Assembly (NCBI GenBank): GCA_944386975.1
Contig: CALXDC010000027.1
Location: 1-38,820 of the forward strand
Direction of reading: 5' to 3'
From: an uncultured Oscillospiraceae bacterium
Lineage (GTDB): Bacteria > Bacillota > Clostridia > Oscillospirales > Oscillospiraceae
DNA: 38,820 bases
The notes beneath the pieces are model-generated. The model saw only the letters and a list, made by a program, of their open reading frames with translations. It searched no databases and had not been told where the DNA came from. Shown here one piece after another: positions 22,705-29,592 of the stretch. The position numbers and the translations under genes are program-made. How positions within the stretch are numbered: position 1 is the stretch's first letter; the number at the start of each line of letters is the position of its first letter.

Positions 22705-23513
22705 GGCGTCTCCTCCCCGGCGTTGTCCTCCACCACCTGGGGAATGAACCGCTTGGCAAAGCGGCCCTTGCCCCGGCTCTTCACGTAGAAATATCCCACA
22801 GTGGAGAATACCACCGCGCCGACAAAATTCACGAACAGGTCCTCAATGGTGTCGTGGATGCCCACGTCCACGTATCCCCCCAGCCCCAGAGCCTCCTGGG
22901 TGCCGTCGCTGTGGACGATGATGACGTCGGCGATATCCCGCACCGGCACGGCTACATTCTTGTTGGTGGGGTCCAGCATCACCGTGGAGAATTCATGGAT
23001 GATGGTGTCCTTCTGGGTGTCCATCAAAAACAGCTGGTCCATGGAGAATTCCGCGAACTCCCACAGTACGCCGATGGTCATGGAAAAGCAGAAGGCGGTG
23101 ACCGCCATGTAGAAGGGGGACAGCCGCAGCGTGGCCTTGTCGTGGCGGTTCAGCAGATCCACCAGGGAGAAGCCGATGGCGGCGCAGAGAAAGCCGTTCA
23201 TGGTGTGAAGCATGGTGTCCCAGTAGGGGAATTTGACGTAATAGGCCCGGATCTCTCCCAGGATCTCCGCGGCGAAGATAAAGAGGAGAATGATGATCTC
23301 CAGGGTATCCGGCAGATCCACCTTCAGCCGCCACTCGATGAGGGCGGGCATGGTAAAGAGGATCAGCGTCAACACGCAGAGGAACACATTTTCATAGTTC
23401 CCGTTGAAAAACTGGGCCACCATCATGGCAATGACCGCCAGACGCAGCAGTACATATACCGAGGTCACTGCTTTTTTATTTTCAATATGCCGAAAGCCTT
23501 CCTTTTTCTTCAC
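22701..23513 (-). CDS. Conserved multi-pass membrane protein (DUF2238/YjdF-like)
   Basis: A 270-residue protein starting at GTG 23513 behind AAAGGAGTC. Hydrophobic segments lie at about 17-36, 43-60, 68-86, 95-118, 130-150 and near 228-248. Conserved-looking polar signatures include YWDTMLHTMNGFLCAAIGFSLVD and IGVLWEFAEFSMDQ, which in outline match the DUF2238/YjdF family (D-x-x-L-H...G...E). I assign that family tentatively. A soluble loop (about 165-215) precedes the last membrane segments. The function is unknown. It is first in an operon with moaA, but no link to molybdenum metabolism is evident from its sequence. Confidence 0.7.
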   Translation of the reverse strand: MKKKEGFRHIENKKAVTSVYVLLRLAVIAMMVAQFFNGNYENVFLCVLTLILFTMPALIEWRLKVDLPDTLEIIILLFIFAAEILGEIRAYYVKFPYWDTMLHTMNGFLCAAIGFSLVDLLNRHDKATLRLSPFYMAVTAFCFSMTIGVLWEFAEFSMDQLFLMDTQKDTIIHEFSTVMLDPTNKNVAVPVRDIADVIIVHSDGTQEALGLGGYVDVGIHDTIEDLFVNFVGAVVFSTVGYFYVKSRGKGRFAKRFIPQVVEDNAGEETP

Positions 23514-23543
23514 GCCCTTCGACTCCTTTCCTGATCTGCTGTC

Positions 23544-23572
23544 ATTCTACCCGTTTCCCGCTTCGCCGTCAA
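23544..23572 (-). promoter_or_regulatory. Promoter of the membrane protein-moaA operon
   Basis: Minus strand: -35 TTGACG (23572-23567), 17-base spacer, -10 TAGAAT (23549-23544). Its -35 lies nine bases from the -35 of the divergent promoter at 23582-23610. Confidence 0.75.
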
Positions 23573-23581
23573 CCCCGCCCC

Positions 23582-23610
23582 TTGCATCCCGCTGCCGCCG
23601 GGGGTATACT
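23582..23610 (+). promoter_or_regulatory. Promoter of the DUF2284 gene
   Basis: -35 TTGCAT (23582-23587), 17-base spacer, -10 TATACT (23605-23610), 39 bases ahead of the GTG start. Divergent and nearly back to back with the promoter at 23544-23572. Confidence 0.7.
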
Positions 23611-23649
23611 GATGGTACTATCGTTGTCATCTGGAAAGGAGCGATCATT

Positions 23650-24189
23650 GTGGAAGCCGCCGTCCGTATCCTTACCTGCCCGCCGCTGCCGGTAGAACGC
23701 TTTTTGTCCGCCTACGTGGACGTGGAGACCTTTCTCAGCTGCTGCCGTCAGTGCCCCAACTTCGGTCGCCGGGGCACCTGCCCGCCCTACCGGTTTGCCC
23801 CGGAGGACTATTGGCGGCGGTGGACCACGCTGTCCCTTTCCGCCCGGCAGATTGCATTTTCCCCGGAGGAGCGGCGGGGGAAGCTCCGGGAGGGGCTGGA
23901 GGTCCTCCGGCGGGAGAAGGAGCGGTTTCTGGAGGACCTCCTCCGTCAGGAGGCCCTGCAGCCCGGCAGCATGGCCCTGGCCGCGGGAGCCTGTGAGCGG
24001 TGCGACCCCTGCCCCATGGCGGAGGGACAGCCCTGCCGCCATCCGGAGACCTTCCGCTATTCTGTGGAGTCCCTGGGGGGCGACGTGGCCGCCGCCGCCC
24101 GGGACCTTTTCGGCCTGGAGCTGCTGTGGGCCAGGGGGGAGGATCTGCCCCCCTACTACCTCCTCATCGGCGGCCTCCTCTGTAAGTAA
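23650..24189 (+). CDS. DUF2284 metal-binding protein
   Basis: A 179-residue protein. I choose GTG 23650 as start: it follows AAAGGAG by eight bases, while the longer open frame upstream runs through the promoter and the divergent gene. Two cysteine clusters are visible: CCRQCPNFGRRGTCPPY (about 34-50) and CERCDPCPMAEGQPCRHP (about 117-134), followed by YSVESLGGDV. This pattern is that of DUF2284, called predicted metal-binding or corrinoid-related proteins. It is soluble; its function is unknown. Monocistronic, with its own promoter and terminator. Confidence 0.85.
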   Translation: MEAAVRILTCPPLPVERFLSAYVDVETFLSCCRQCPNFGRRGTCPPYRFAPEDYWRRWTTLSLSARQIAFSPEERRGKLREGLEVLRREKERFLEDLLRQEALQPGSMALAAGACERCDPCPMAEGQPCRHPETFRYSVESLGGDVAAAARDLFGLELLWARGEDLPPYYLLIGGLLCK

Positions 24190-24213
24190 CGCGGTTCCAT
24201 TCCGAAAAGCGGG

Positions 24214-24260
24214 AGAGCCCCTGGGGCGCATTCGATCTGCGCCCCAGGAGCTCTTCTTTT
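24214..24260. terminator. Terminator between the DUF2284 gene and add
   Basis: A 17-position stem with a single C-A mismatch (24214-24230 with 24238-24254, seven-base loop) followed on the plus strand by TCTTTTCATTT. On the minus strand a TTTT (plus 24206-24209) follows near the stem, so it may serve both convergent genes. Confidence 0.8.
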
Positions 24261-24263
24261 CAT

Positions 24264-25277
24264 TTATACAAGGGTTTGACGGAACGCCGTCAGGGCGCGG
24301 AGAAGCCGGGCACGGGTGGCCTCATCGCAGAAAGCCGCCCGGGCCGCCGTCTCCTGACAGCGGATCAGCTCCTCCCGGGTCATGGCGGCAAAATCCGCCG
24401 CCCGCCGGAGCTCCTCGGTGAGGGTGAGGTCTCCCAGAAAGGTGGGGTCGTCCCGGTTCAGGGTCACAGCGGCTCCGGCGTCCAGCAGACGGCGGAGGGG
24501 GTGCCGGGTGGGGTCCCGGTAGAGCAGAGCCAGATTGGAGCTGAGGCAGACGTTCAGGGGAATCTGCTGCCGGACCAGCCGCTCCACCAGCGCCGGGTCC
24601 TCGGCGGCCCGGACGCCGTGGTCCAGCCGGTCCGCCTCCAGGAGATCCAGGGCCTCCCGGACCCCCTCGGGGCCGCTGCTCTCCCCGGCGTGGACCGTGC
24701 GGCCAAACCCCAGCTGTCCCGCCCGGTGGAAGGCGGCGTGAAACCGGCGACCGGTGGGGCCGGTGAGGGCCTCGTTGCCGTCGATGGAGAGGCCCGCCAG
24801 CCGGGGGGTGCGGCAGGCGGCCATGGTCTCCACCAGACGGAGGGCCTCCGCCTCCGTCTGGGTCCGGGACAGGGAGAGGGTGAAGGCGCACTGGGCCCCG
24901 CCGACGGCCTGTCCCCGGTCGAAGCCCTCAGTGAGGGCGGCGATGAGCTGGGCCGGAGAGAACTGAGACCAGTGGGTGGGATTGAGAATGGCCTCGGCGT
25001 AGAGAATCCCCTCCCGGGCGCAGGCGAGGGAGAACCGTTCCGCCACCAGGGTCAGTTCCTCCGGACGCCCCACATAGGAGCAGATCCGGTCCAGAAAGGC
25101 CAGAAAGTCGCTGAGATCCTCGGCGGAGCAGCGGTAGAGGTCCTGGGGGGAGCGGGGCAGGGACCGCCCCTGGCGGCGGGCGAACTGGTCCAGCAGTTCC
25201 CCGGGCATGGTGGATTCCAGGTGGACATGGAGCTCCACTTTGGGCATGCGGGTGAGAAATTGGGTCAGCGATTCCAT
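24264..25277 (-). CDS. add: Adenosine deaminase family protein
   Basis: A 337-residue amidohydrolase. The start is ATG 25277, behind AAAGGAGCGCGCCGCC; the frame continues upstream but only as a shadow of the next gene. Metal and catalytic motifs: ELHVHLES (HxH, about 15-22), the substrate-side GNEALT segment, HAGESSGPEGVREALDLL (catalytic His/Glu region), RLDHGVRA, and the metal Asp in NRDDPTFLG, where the usual NTDDP has Arg for Thr. It deaminates adenosine or a related nucleoside/base (adenine and aminodeoxyfutalosine deaminases share this fold), feeding purine salvage. The family is clear; the exact substrate is not. Confidence 0.88.
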   Translation of the reverse strand: MESLTQFLTRMPKVELHVHLESTMPGELLDQFARRQGRSLPRSPQDLYRCSAEDLSDFLAFLDRICSYVGRPEELTLVAERFSLACAREGILYAEAILNPTHWSQFSPAQLIAALTEGFDRGQAVGGAQCAFTLSLSRTQTEAEALRLVETMAACRTPRLAGLSIDGNEALTGPTGRRFHAAFHRAGQLGFGRTVHAGESSGPEGVREALDLLEADRLDHGVRAAEDPALVERLVRQQIPLNVCLSSNLALLYRDPTRHPLRRLLDAGAAVTLNRDDPTFLGDLTLTEELRRAADFAAMTREELIRCQETAARAAFCDEATRARLLRALTAFRQTLV

Positions 25278-25295
25278 GGCGGCGCGCTCCTTTGC

Positions 25296-25335
25296 AAAAA
25301 AACCTGGCTCCAGTATACCACAGACTGGAGCCAGG
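25296..25335 (-). terminator. Terminator of the phospholipid operon overlapping the add promoter region
   Basis: On the minus strand an 11-bp perfect stem (25335-25325 with 25313-25303) is followed by seven Ts (plus-strand A 25302-25296), then at once by the add ribosome binding site. The loop and 3' arm contain TATACT (25317-25312), which could be an add -10. Thus add might be expressed either from that element or by readthrough controlled at this hairpin. Confidence 0.75.
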
Positions 25336-25348
25336 GAAAAGAGGGGGG

Positions 25349-26002
25349 CTACGCCCGGGCGGCGGTGAGCCGGTAGGCGGTTCGGGAGAAGGGGCGGAGA
25401 AGCCGGGGCCGTCCGGCGGCCCAATAGCTCAGCTCCGCCAGCGCGACGCCGCCCGCCACATCCGCCGCCACGTGCTGCCGGGTGGTGAGGGTGGAGAGGC
25501 ACACCAGCGCCGCCATGAGCGCGGTGGCCCACACCGCCCACCGGGGGAAGCGGCGGTGGTTCCGGGCCCCCACGAAGCACAGCCAGCTCACCAGACAGTG
25601 GATGGAGGGGAAGAGGTTCCGGGGGGCGTCCACCCGGTAGAGTAGCCGCATCAGGCTGTCCCACAGGGAGGAGCCGGTGACCTCCGGCCGGGTGAGGGTG
25701 GTGGGAAGGAAGATAAAGAAAAGGAGGCACACCGCCTTGGAGAGAAAGTCGGCGCAGAAGAAGCGGTAGGCTGCCGCACGGTCCTGCCGGGCTATGCAGA
25801 TGTAGAGAAGGGCCCAGAAGAGGAAGCAGCCGAAGTAGACGGACACCGTCCAGGGCAGAAAGGGCACCAGCCGGTCCAGGGGGAGCCGCATACGGAGAAA
25901 GGGGCCGTCCTTCCCCAGAAAGCTGCCGGTGTAGTAGGCCAGCTGGTTCCATACCAGGGCCAGCACCGGCAGAACCAGCATCCGTCGGGTTCGTTCATCC
26001 AT
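25349..26002 (-). CDS. PAP2-family membrane phosphatase
   Basis: A 217-residue polytopic protein with hydrophobic segments near 8-26, 48-70, 82-100, 132-148, and 155-185. Of the PAP2 signature, motif C2 is seen in NLFPSIHCLVSW (PSxH, about 130-141) and motif C3 in TRQHVAADVAGG (R-x-x-x-x-D type, about 173-184). The first motif (KxxxxxxRP) is not evident. It overlaps psd by eight bases and is the last gene of the phosphatidylethanolamine operon. It may dephosphorylate phosphatidate, phosphatidylglycerophosphate or undecaprenyl diphosphate. The context favours a phospholipid substrate, but that is inference. Confidence 0.85.
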   Translation of the reverse strand: MDERTRRMLVLPVLALVWNQLAYYTGSFLGKDGPFLRMRLPLDRLVPFLPWTVSVYFGCFLFWALLYICIARQDRAAAYRFFCADFLSKAVCLLFFIFLPTTLTRPEVTGSSLWDSLMRLLYRVDAPRNLFPSIHCLVSWLCFVGARNHRRFPRWAVWATALMAALVCLSTLTTRQHVAADVAGGVALAELSYWAAGRPRLLRPFSRTAYRLTAARA

Positions 26003-26831
26003 GGATTACCTCCCCGGCGCTCTCGCCGATCCACATGCCCAGGCGTACCCGCATCTCCCGGCCGCCGGTCAGACGGCCCAGCACCTGGGGCAGCAGCTGA
26101 ATGCGGTCTTTTTCAAATAGCTGCACAATGGTGGAGCCCGCCAGCTCAAAGCGGCCCATCTCCGCTCCCTTGCGCATCCGGCCGCCGGACCGGACGGGGA
26201 CGATGCCCCCCACCACCAGGGCTCCCACCTCCGTCTGCACCACCGGGCCGAAGTGCTCCGTGGTGAGAAGGGTCCACATGCGGCGGTTGAGGGTATAGAC
26301 GGGGAAGGCGGCGCAGGCGGCGTCCTGCACGGAGTGGAGGGCGCCGGGGATGAAGTGGTTTTCCCCCTGAAAGCCGTTGTCTATGTAGCAGTAGTGGTGG
26401 TAGTCCGAGGCCTCCAGACGGAAGATGAGGCAGGTGCCGCCGTAGTAGCGGCGGCTGAGGGACGCCTCCCCCAGCAGATCCTGGATGCGGTAGGTGAAGC
26501 CCTTGATATGAAAGCTGCTGTCGGACCGGATGGGGTAGACGCTGAGCCAGCCGTCGCAGGGGCTGATGAGATGGCGGGGGTCCTGGTCCACGGCGGCGGC
26601 GGGGTTCTGCCGGGCGAAGAAGTCCCGGAAGGAGCCGTAGCCTTTTTTCTCCTCCGGGGTCAGGGGGACGCCGTGGCGCTTGGCGTACCAGCCCACCATG
26701 GGCCGGGACAGAGGGGAGTGCAGGAAGCGGACCGCCACGCGGTCTGCCCGGGTGCGGAGGGTCAGGGACAGCAGCGCCCGGCCGGGGGCGGTGCCGTAGA
26801 GAAAACGGACGGAGGGGGCGCTCTTGTTCAT
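25995..26831 (-). CDS. psd: Phosphatidylserine decarboxylase
   Basis: A 278-residue protein, the usual size for the Psd type I proenzyme. It contains YGSFRDFFAR (about 63-72), SPCDGWLSVYP, FRLEASDYHHYCYIDNG (with the DYHHYC region typical of Psd) and, near the C-terminus, the self-cleavage site AGSTIVQLFEKD. The Ser of GST becomes the pyruvoyl cofactor of the alpha chain. It converts phosphatidylserine to phosphatidylethanolamine at the membrane. The start is ATG 26831, sharing one base with the pssA stop (TGATG). A much longer open frame in the same register upstream is a shadow of the pssA and VTT genes. Confidence 0.93.
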   Translation of the reverse strand: MNKSAPSVRFLYGTAPGRALLSLTLRTRADRVAVRFLHSPLSRPMVGWYAKRHGVPLTPEEKKGYGSFRDFFARQNPAAAVDQDPRHLISPCDGWLSVYPIRSDSSFHIKGFTYRIQDLLGEASLSRRYYGGTCLIFRLEASDYHHYCYIDNGFQGENHFIPGALHSVQDAACAAFPVYTLNRRMWTLLTTEHFGPVVQTEVGALVVGGIVPVRSGGRMRKGAEMGRFELAGSTIVQLFEKDRIQLLPQVLGRLTGGREMRVRLGMWIGESAGEVIHG

Positions 26832-27451
26832 CACGGATCCACCCCCGCCAGCACGACGATCAATCCGGCGCTGCCTGCCGCCAGCATCCCCAGCTTGCCG
26901 AGAAGGGCGGGCTTTTTCAGCCGGAAGGGGGTGAGGAAGGCGGCGCCCATGAGGAGAAGAAGACCGGCGGCCAGCTTCCCAAGAGGCAGGCCCAGCGCCC
27001 GCCCGATCCCCAGCACCGCGGGGAGGAACAGGGCCGACATGGTCACGGGAAGCCCCAGATACACCTCCCGGGCCCCGTCGCTCGTCTCCTGCCGCTCCTC
27101 CTCGTCCACGTTGAACCAGGCCAGGCGGATGAGGGTGCACAGGAGGTAGAGACCGCTGATATAAAAGGCGGCGGTATGGCCCCCGGACAGCCGCCAGACG
27201 ATGACGGCGGGGAGCACGCCGAAGCAGATGAGGTCGCTGAGGGAGTCGATCTGAATGCCGAAGCGCTTTTCCCTGGCGGTGCGCTCCATGGTGGAGGCGA
27301 TTTTTCCGTCGAACATATCGCACACGCCGGAGATCATCAGGCAGGTGAGGGCCGTCCGCAGGTCCCCCTGGATGGCGAAGGTGAGGCCGGTGAAGGACAC
27401 CAGCATCCCGAAGTAGGTGAGGATCACAGTGTAGTTGTAGATGCCCAGCAT
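26831..27451 (-). CDS. pssA: CDP-diacylglycerol--serine O-phosphatidyltransferase
   Basis: A 206-residue membrane enzyme of the CDP-alcohol phosphatidyltransferase family. The signature D-x2-D-G-x2-A-x(n)-G-x3-D-x3-D appears as CDMFDGKIAST...FGIQIDSLSD (about 41-72). The residue after the Ala is Ser where many members have Arg, and the spacing is longer than in the classic motif (an insertion with ERTAREKR), a form I recall from other clostridial PssA proteins. Several membrane segments follow. It makes phosphatidylserine from CDP-diacylglycerol and serine, feeding Psd next to it. Stop and psd start overlap, so both are made together. Confidence 0.9.
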   Translation of the reverse strand: MLGIYNYTVILTYFGMLVSFTGLTFAIQGDLRTALTCLMISGVCDMFDGKIASTMERTAREKRFGIQIDSLSDLICFGVLPAVIVWRLSGGHTAAFYISGLYLLCTLIRLAWFNVDEEERQETSDGAREVYLGLPVTMSALFLPAVLGIGRALGLPLGKLAAGLLLLMGAAFLTPFRLKKPALLGKLGMLAAGSAGLIVVLAGVDP

Positions 27452-27469
27452 AGCGGGTCCCTCCTTTTC

Positions 27470-28057
27470 TTATTTGGCGAAGTAGGCGAAAAAAATACTG
27501 TAGCCCAGAATGCACCAGGGCTTGGCCGACAGGATGATCCAGGTGAATTTTTTGGTGGACATGCCGGTGAGGCCGGAGAAGTAGCAGAGAAAGTCGTCCG
27601 GGGCCAGGGGCAGGAGGATGGAGAGGAACAGTACGGCGGTGTAGCTGCGCTTCCGGTTCACCCAGTCGACCAGGGAGTCGTATTTCTCCATGGGCACCAT
27701 GCACCGCACCAGCCCTACGCCGAAGCGCTTGGCCAGGAGAAAGGCGATGATGGACCCGGCGCTGATGCCAATATAGTTGCACCAGAAGCCCCCCATGGCC
27801 CCGAACATCCCCGCCCCCACAATGCAGCCGAGAAAGCCGGGCAGCACCGGCAGAACCACCTGCAGAGCCTGGATGACCACCAGCACCAGGGGAGCGAAGA
27901 GGCCGAAGCCCTCCACGTAGGCCCGGAAGGACTCCATGGTGCGGAAATGTCCGTCGAAATAGCCCTTGAGGAGAAAAATTCCAGTGAGCAGCAGCAAAAA
28001 AATGAGAGCCCCCGTCAGGGCGTTTTTCAGTTTGACCGCCTTCGGCGTCATAGGCAT
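27470..28057 (-). CDS. TVP38/TMEM64 (VTT domain) membrane protein
   Basis: A 195-residue polytopic protein. The VTT/DedA-like domain shows PLVLVVIQALQVVLPVLPG (about 56-74), GFWCNYIGISAGSIIAFLLAKRFG (split, about 92-115), and LSILLPLAPDDFLCYFSGLTG (about 148-168), which matches the conserved F/L-x-P-x-x-P-x-D-x-x-x-Y-x-x-G region of TVP38 proteins. ATG 28057 or 28051 are both possible behind AAAAAGGGGGG; the second has better spacing. VTT proteins move lipids between leaflets (scramblase/flippase-like, known for DedA and TMEM41B/VMP1 relatives). Placement at the head of the pssA-psd operon suggests phosphatidylethanolamine or -serine translocation. Confidence 0.88.
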   Translation of the reverse strand: MPMTPKAVKLKNALTGALIFLLLLTGIFLLKGYFDGHFRTMESFRAYVEGFGLFAPLVLVVIQALQVVLPVLPGFLGCIVGAGMFGAMGGFWCNYIGISAGSIIAFLLAKRFGVGLVRCMVPMEKYDSLVDWVNRKRSYTAVLFLSILLPLAPDDFLCYFSGLTGMSTKKFTWIILSAKPWCILGYSIFFAYFAK

Positions 28058-28106
28058 CCCCCCTTTTTGGCCGCAAGCCGCCTTGTGATGAACCCAGTAT
28101 AAAAGG

Positions 28107-28150
28107 AAAATCTTAATATCCCGCTAAGATTTTTCTGAAGAAATCTTAAG
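28107..28150 (-). promoter_or_regulatory. Putative operator with repeated TTAAGATTT half-sites
   Basis: Upstream of the phospholipid operon, the half-site TTAAGATTT occurs on the minus strand at 28149-28141 and 28116-28108, about 33 bp (three helix turns) apart. An inverted copy (TAAGATTT on the plus strand, 28125-28132) forms a perfect 8-bp dyad with 28141-28148. A TATACT (28100-28095 on the minus strand) follows and may be the -10. This looks like a binding site for an OmpR-type or similar dimeric regulator controlling membrane lipid synthesis. Confidence 0.55.
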
Positions 28151-28199
28151 GTTTGTTTACGATCTCCGGTTTTCTCGCAGGAACAGGGAACATGGGCGC

Positions 28200-28232
28200 A
28201 AAAAAGCCCCTCCCGGCCGGAGCCGGGAGGGG
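28200..28232 (-). terminator. Terminator of the citrate lyase operon
   Basis: Minus strand: perfect 11-bp GC-rich stem (28232-28222 with 28217-28207, four-base loop) followed, after one C, by six Ts (plus-strand A 28205-28200). It lies 14 bases after the citG stop. Confidence 0.88.
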
Positions 28233-28246
28233 AGAGAGGGGGAAAT

Positions 28247-29086
28247 TTAAGGTATGGTGAGGCTGCGGAGGAACACGGCTGCGGCCAGCAGGTCTGCGGA
28301 GCCTCCGGGGCTGAGGTTGCGGCGGATGAAGGCGGCGTTCATGGCCGACAGGGCCGCCATGGCCTCCTCCGTCAGCACCGGGTAGGCGGTGAGAAAGGCG
28401 GCGGCCTGGCGCTGCACCCACTGCAGCCCCTCCGGGCCGCCCCGGTGGAGCAGGGTGCTGTCCTCCACCACTGCCATCAGCCGCAGCAGCGTGTACAGAA
28501 GCTGCCGGTTCCGGTCCGGCTGTCCGCCCTCCGCCAGAGCCGGCAGGGCCACCGCCGCCAGGGTGGGGAAGCCGGCCATGGCCTCGCCGCGGATGCCGGC
28601 CACGCCCCGGGACACGTAGAGCCACTCCCCGTGGGTGCGGGGGGGCCGGGCGGCGATGGCCGCCAGCTCCTCCGTCAGGGGGGCGGCCGCCAGCTCTCCG
28701 CACCGGGCCAGCAGGGCGGCGGGGGAGACGGAATCGCCGGAGCGCTGCATCTGTCCGGCGGCTGCGGCCAGCAGCCCCAGGGTGAAGATGGCGCCCTTGT
28801 GGGTGTTGACGCCGCCGGTGGCGGCGAACATGGCCGCCTCCGCCTCCCGCCCGATGGCCCGGACGGCGGAGAAGAAGGCCGGGGGCGCCGCGGGGGAGGA
28901 TGCGCCCTCGGCGTACATCCGCCCCAGATAGGGGGCGATGGTCCGGGCGCTGGTGAAGAAGGTGTCCGCGTCCATGTCCCGGTGGGCGCCGCTGTCCCGC
29001 AGGTCCACCAGTCCCGGCTTCGGGGTGGCCCGGATCTCGCTGAGGAGGGCCTCCAGGGCCAGGGCCTCCGCCTGGGCGGGAGTCAC
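28247..29086 (-). CDS. citG: Triphosphoribosyl-dephospho-CoA synthase
   Basis: A 279-residue CitG protein with the family signatures TPKPGLVDLRDSGAHRDMD (about 21-39), GGVNTHKGAIFTLGLLAAA (about 91-109) and EDSTLLHRGG (about 207-216). It condenses ATP with dephospho-CoA to give the precursor of the citrate lyase prosthetic group. The start is GTG 29086 behind GGAGG, overlapping the citX stop by four bases (GTGA); the frame extends further upstream only as a shadow of citX. Last gene of the cit operon. Confidence 0.95.
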   Translation of the reverse strand: MTPAQAEALALEALLSEIRATPKPGLVDLRDSGAHRDMDADTFFTSARTIAPYLGRMYAEGASSPAAPPAFFSAVRAIGREAEAAMFAATGGVNTHKGAIFTLGLLAAAAGQMQRSGDSVSPAALLARCGELAAAPLTEELAAIAARPPRTHGEWLYVSRGVAGIRGEAMAGFPTLAAVALPALAEGGQPDRNRQLLYTLLRLMAVVEDSTLLHRGGPEGLQWVQRQAAAFLTAYPVLTEEAMAALSAMNAAFIRRNLSPGGSADLLAAAVFLRSLTIP

Positions 29087-29592
29087 GGCGCTACCTCCGC
29101 CAGAATGGCCCGTACCCTGGCCGTGAGCTCCTCCAGGGAGTGGGCCCGGCTGCGGGCGCACACCTGGGCCTGGCGGCTGCACAGAAGACACCGACGGGGC
29201 GTCGGCCGGGAGAGTTTCTCCCCCTCCGCCGTCAGCACGTCCAGATCCAGCAGGCGGCCCAGATTGTCGGCGTCCTCCAGGGCGGTCATCCGGACTTTCA
29301 GGGCCTGGGGGTCCGCCTGGACGGCAAAAAAGGCCTCGCAGCCGGTTTTTTCCACCGAAATCTCCCGGCAGAGGACGGCGGCACCCAGCTGGGCCAGGGC
29401 GCCGTCCACCCGCTCCAGGGCCAGGGCGAAGGCCCGCTCCGCCCCCTCCGGCACCTTCACGGGGCCGGGGATGTTCATGGTCAGGCATACCAGCGGGCAG
29501 CCGAACCGGCGGAGCAGGGCGGACTGACGGGCGGCCCGGTGCTCCCGGGCCGCCAGCATCTCTTCCAATGTGACTGTTTGCGTCGTATTCAA
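29083..29592 (-). CDS. citX: Holo-citrate lyase synthase (apo-ACP phosphoribosyl-dephospho-CoA transferase)
   Basis: A 169-residue CitX. Recognisable segments: LTLEEML-like N-terminus, LVCLTMNIPGPVK (about 35-47), GRLLDLDVLT (about 111-120) and the Cys/Arg-rich CLLC...VCARSRAHS (about 134-150). It transfers the prosthetic group made by CitG to the serine of CitD. The only upstream start in frame near the citC stop is TTG 29592, overlapping it (TTGA); a weak AGGTGA precedes, so translation is probably coupled to citC. An internal ATG eleven codons in is the alternative. Confidence 0.92.
   Translation of the reverse strand: MNTTQTVTLEEMLAAREHRAARQSALLRRFGCPLVCLTMNIPGPVKVPEGAERAFALALERVDGALAQLGAAVLCREISVEKTGCEAFFAVQADPQALKVRMTALEDADNLGRLLDLDVLTAEGEKLSRPTPRRCLLCSRQAQVCARSRAHSLEELTARVRAILAEVAP

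Noticed and set aside
25278-25952. Upstream continuation of the adenosine deaminase frame
   Set aside because: It runs through a terminator and antiphase to the PAP2 gene, with Pro/Leu-rich shadow composition; ATG 25277 has the ribosome site.
26832-28076. Upstream continuation of the psd reading frame
   Set aside because: It overlaps the pssA and VTT genes in another frame and has Arg/Gly/His-rich composition; psd starts at 26831 next to the pssA stop.
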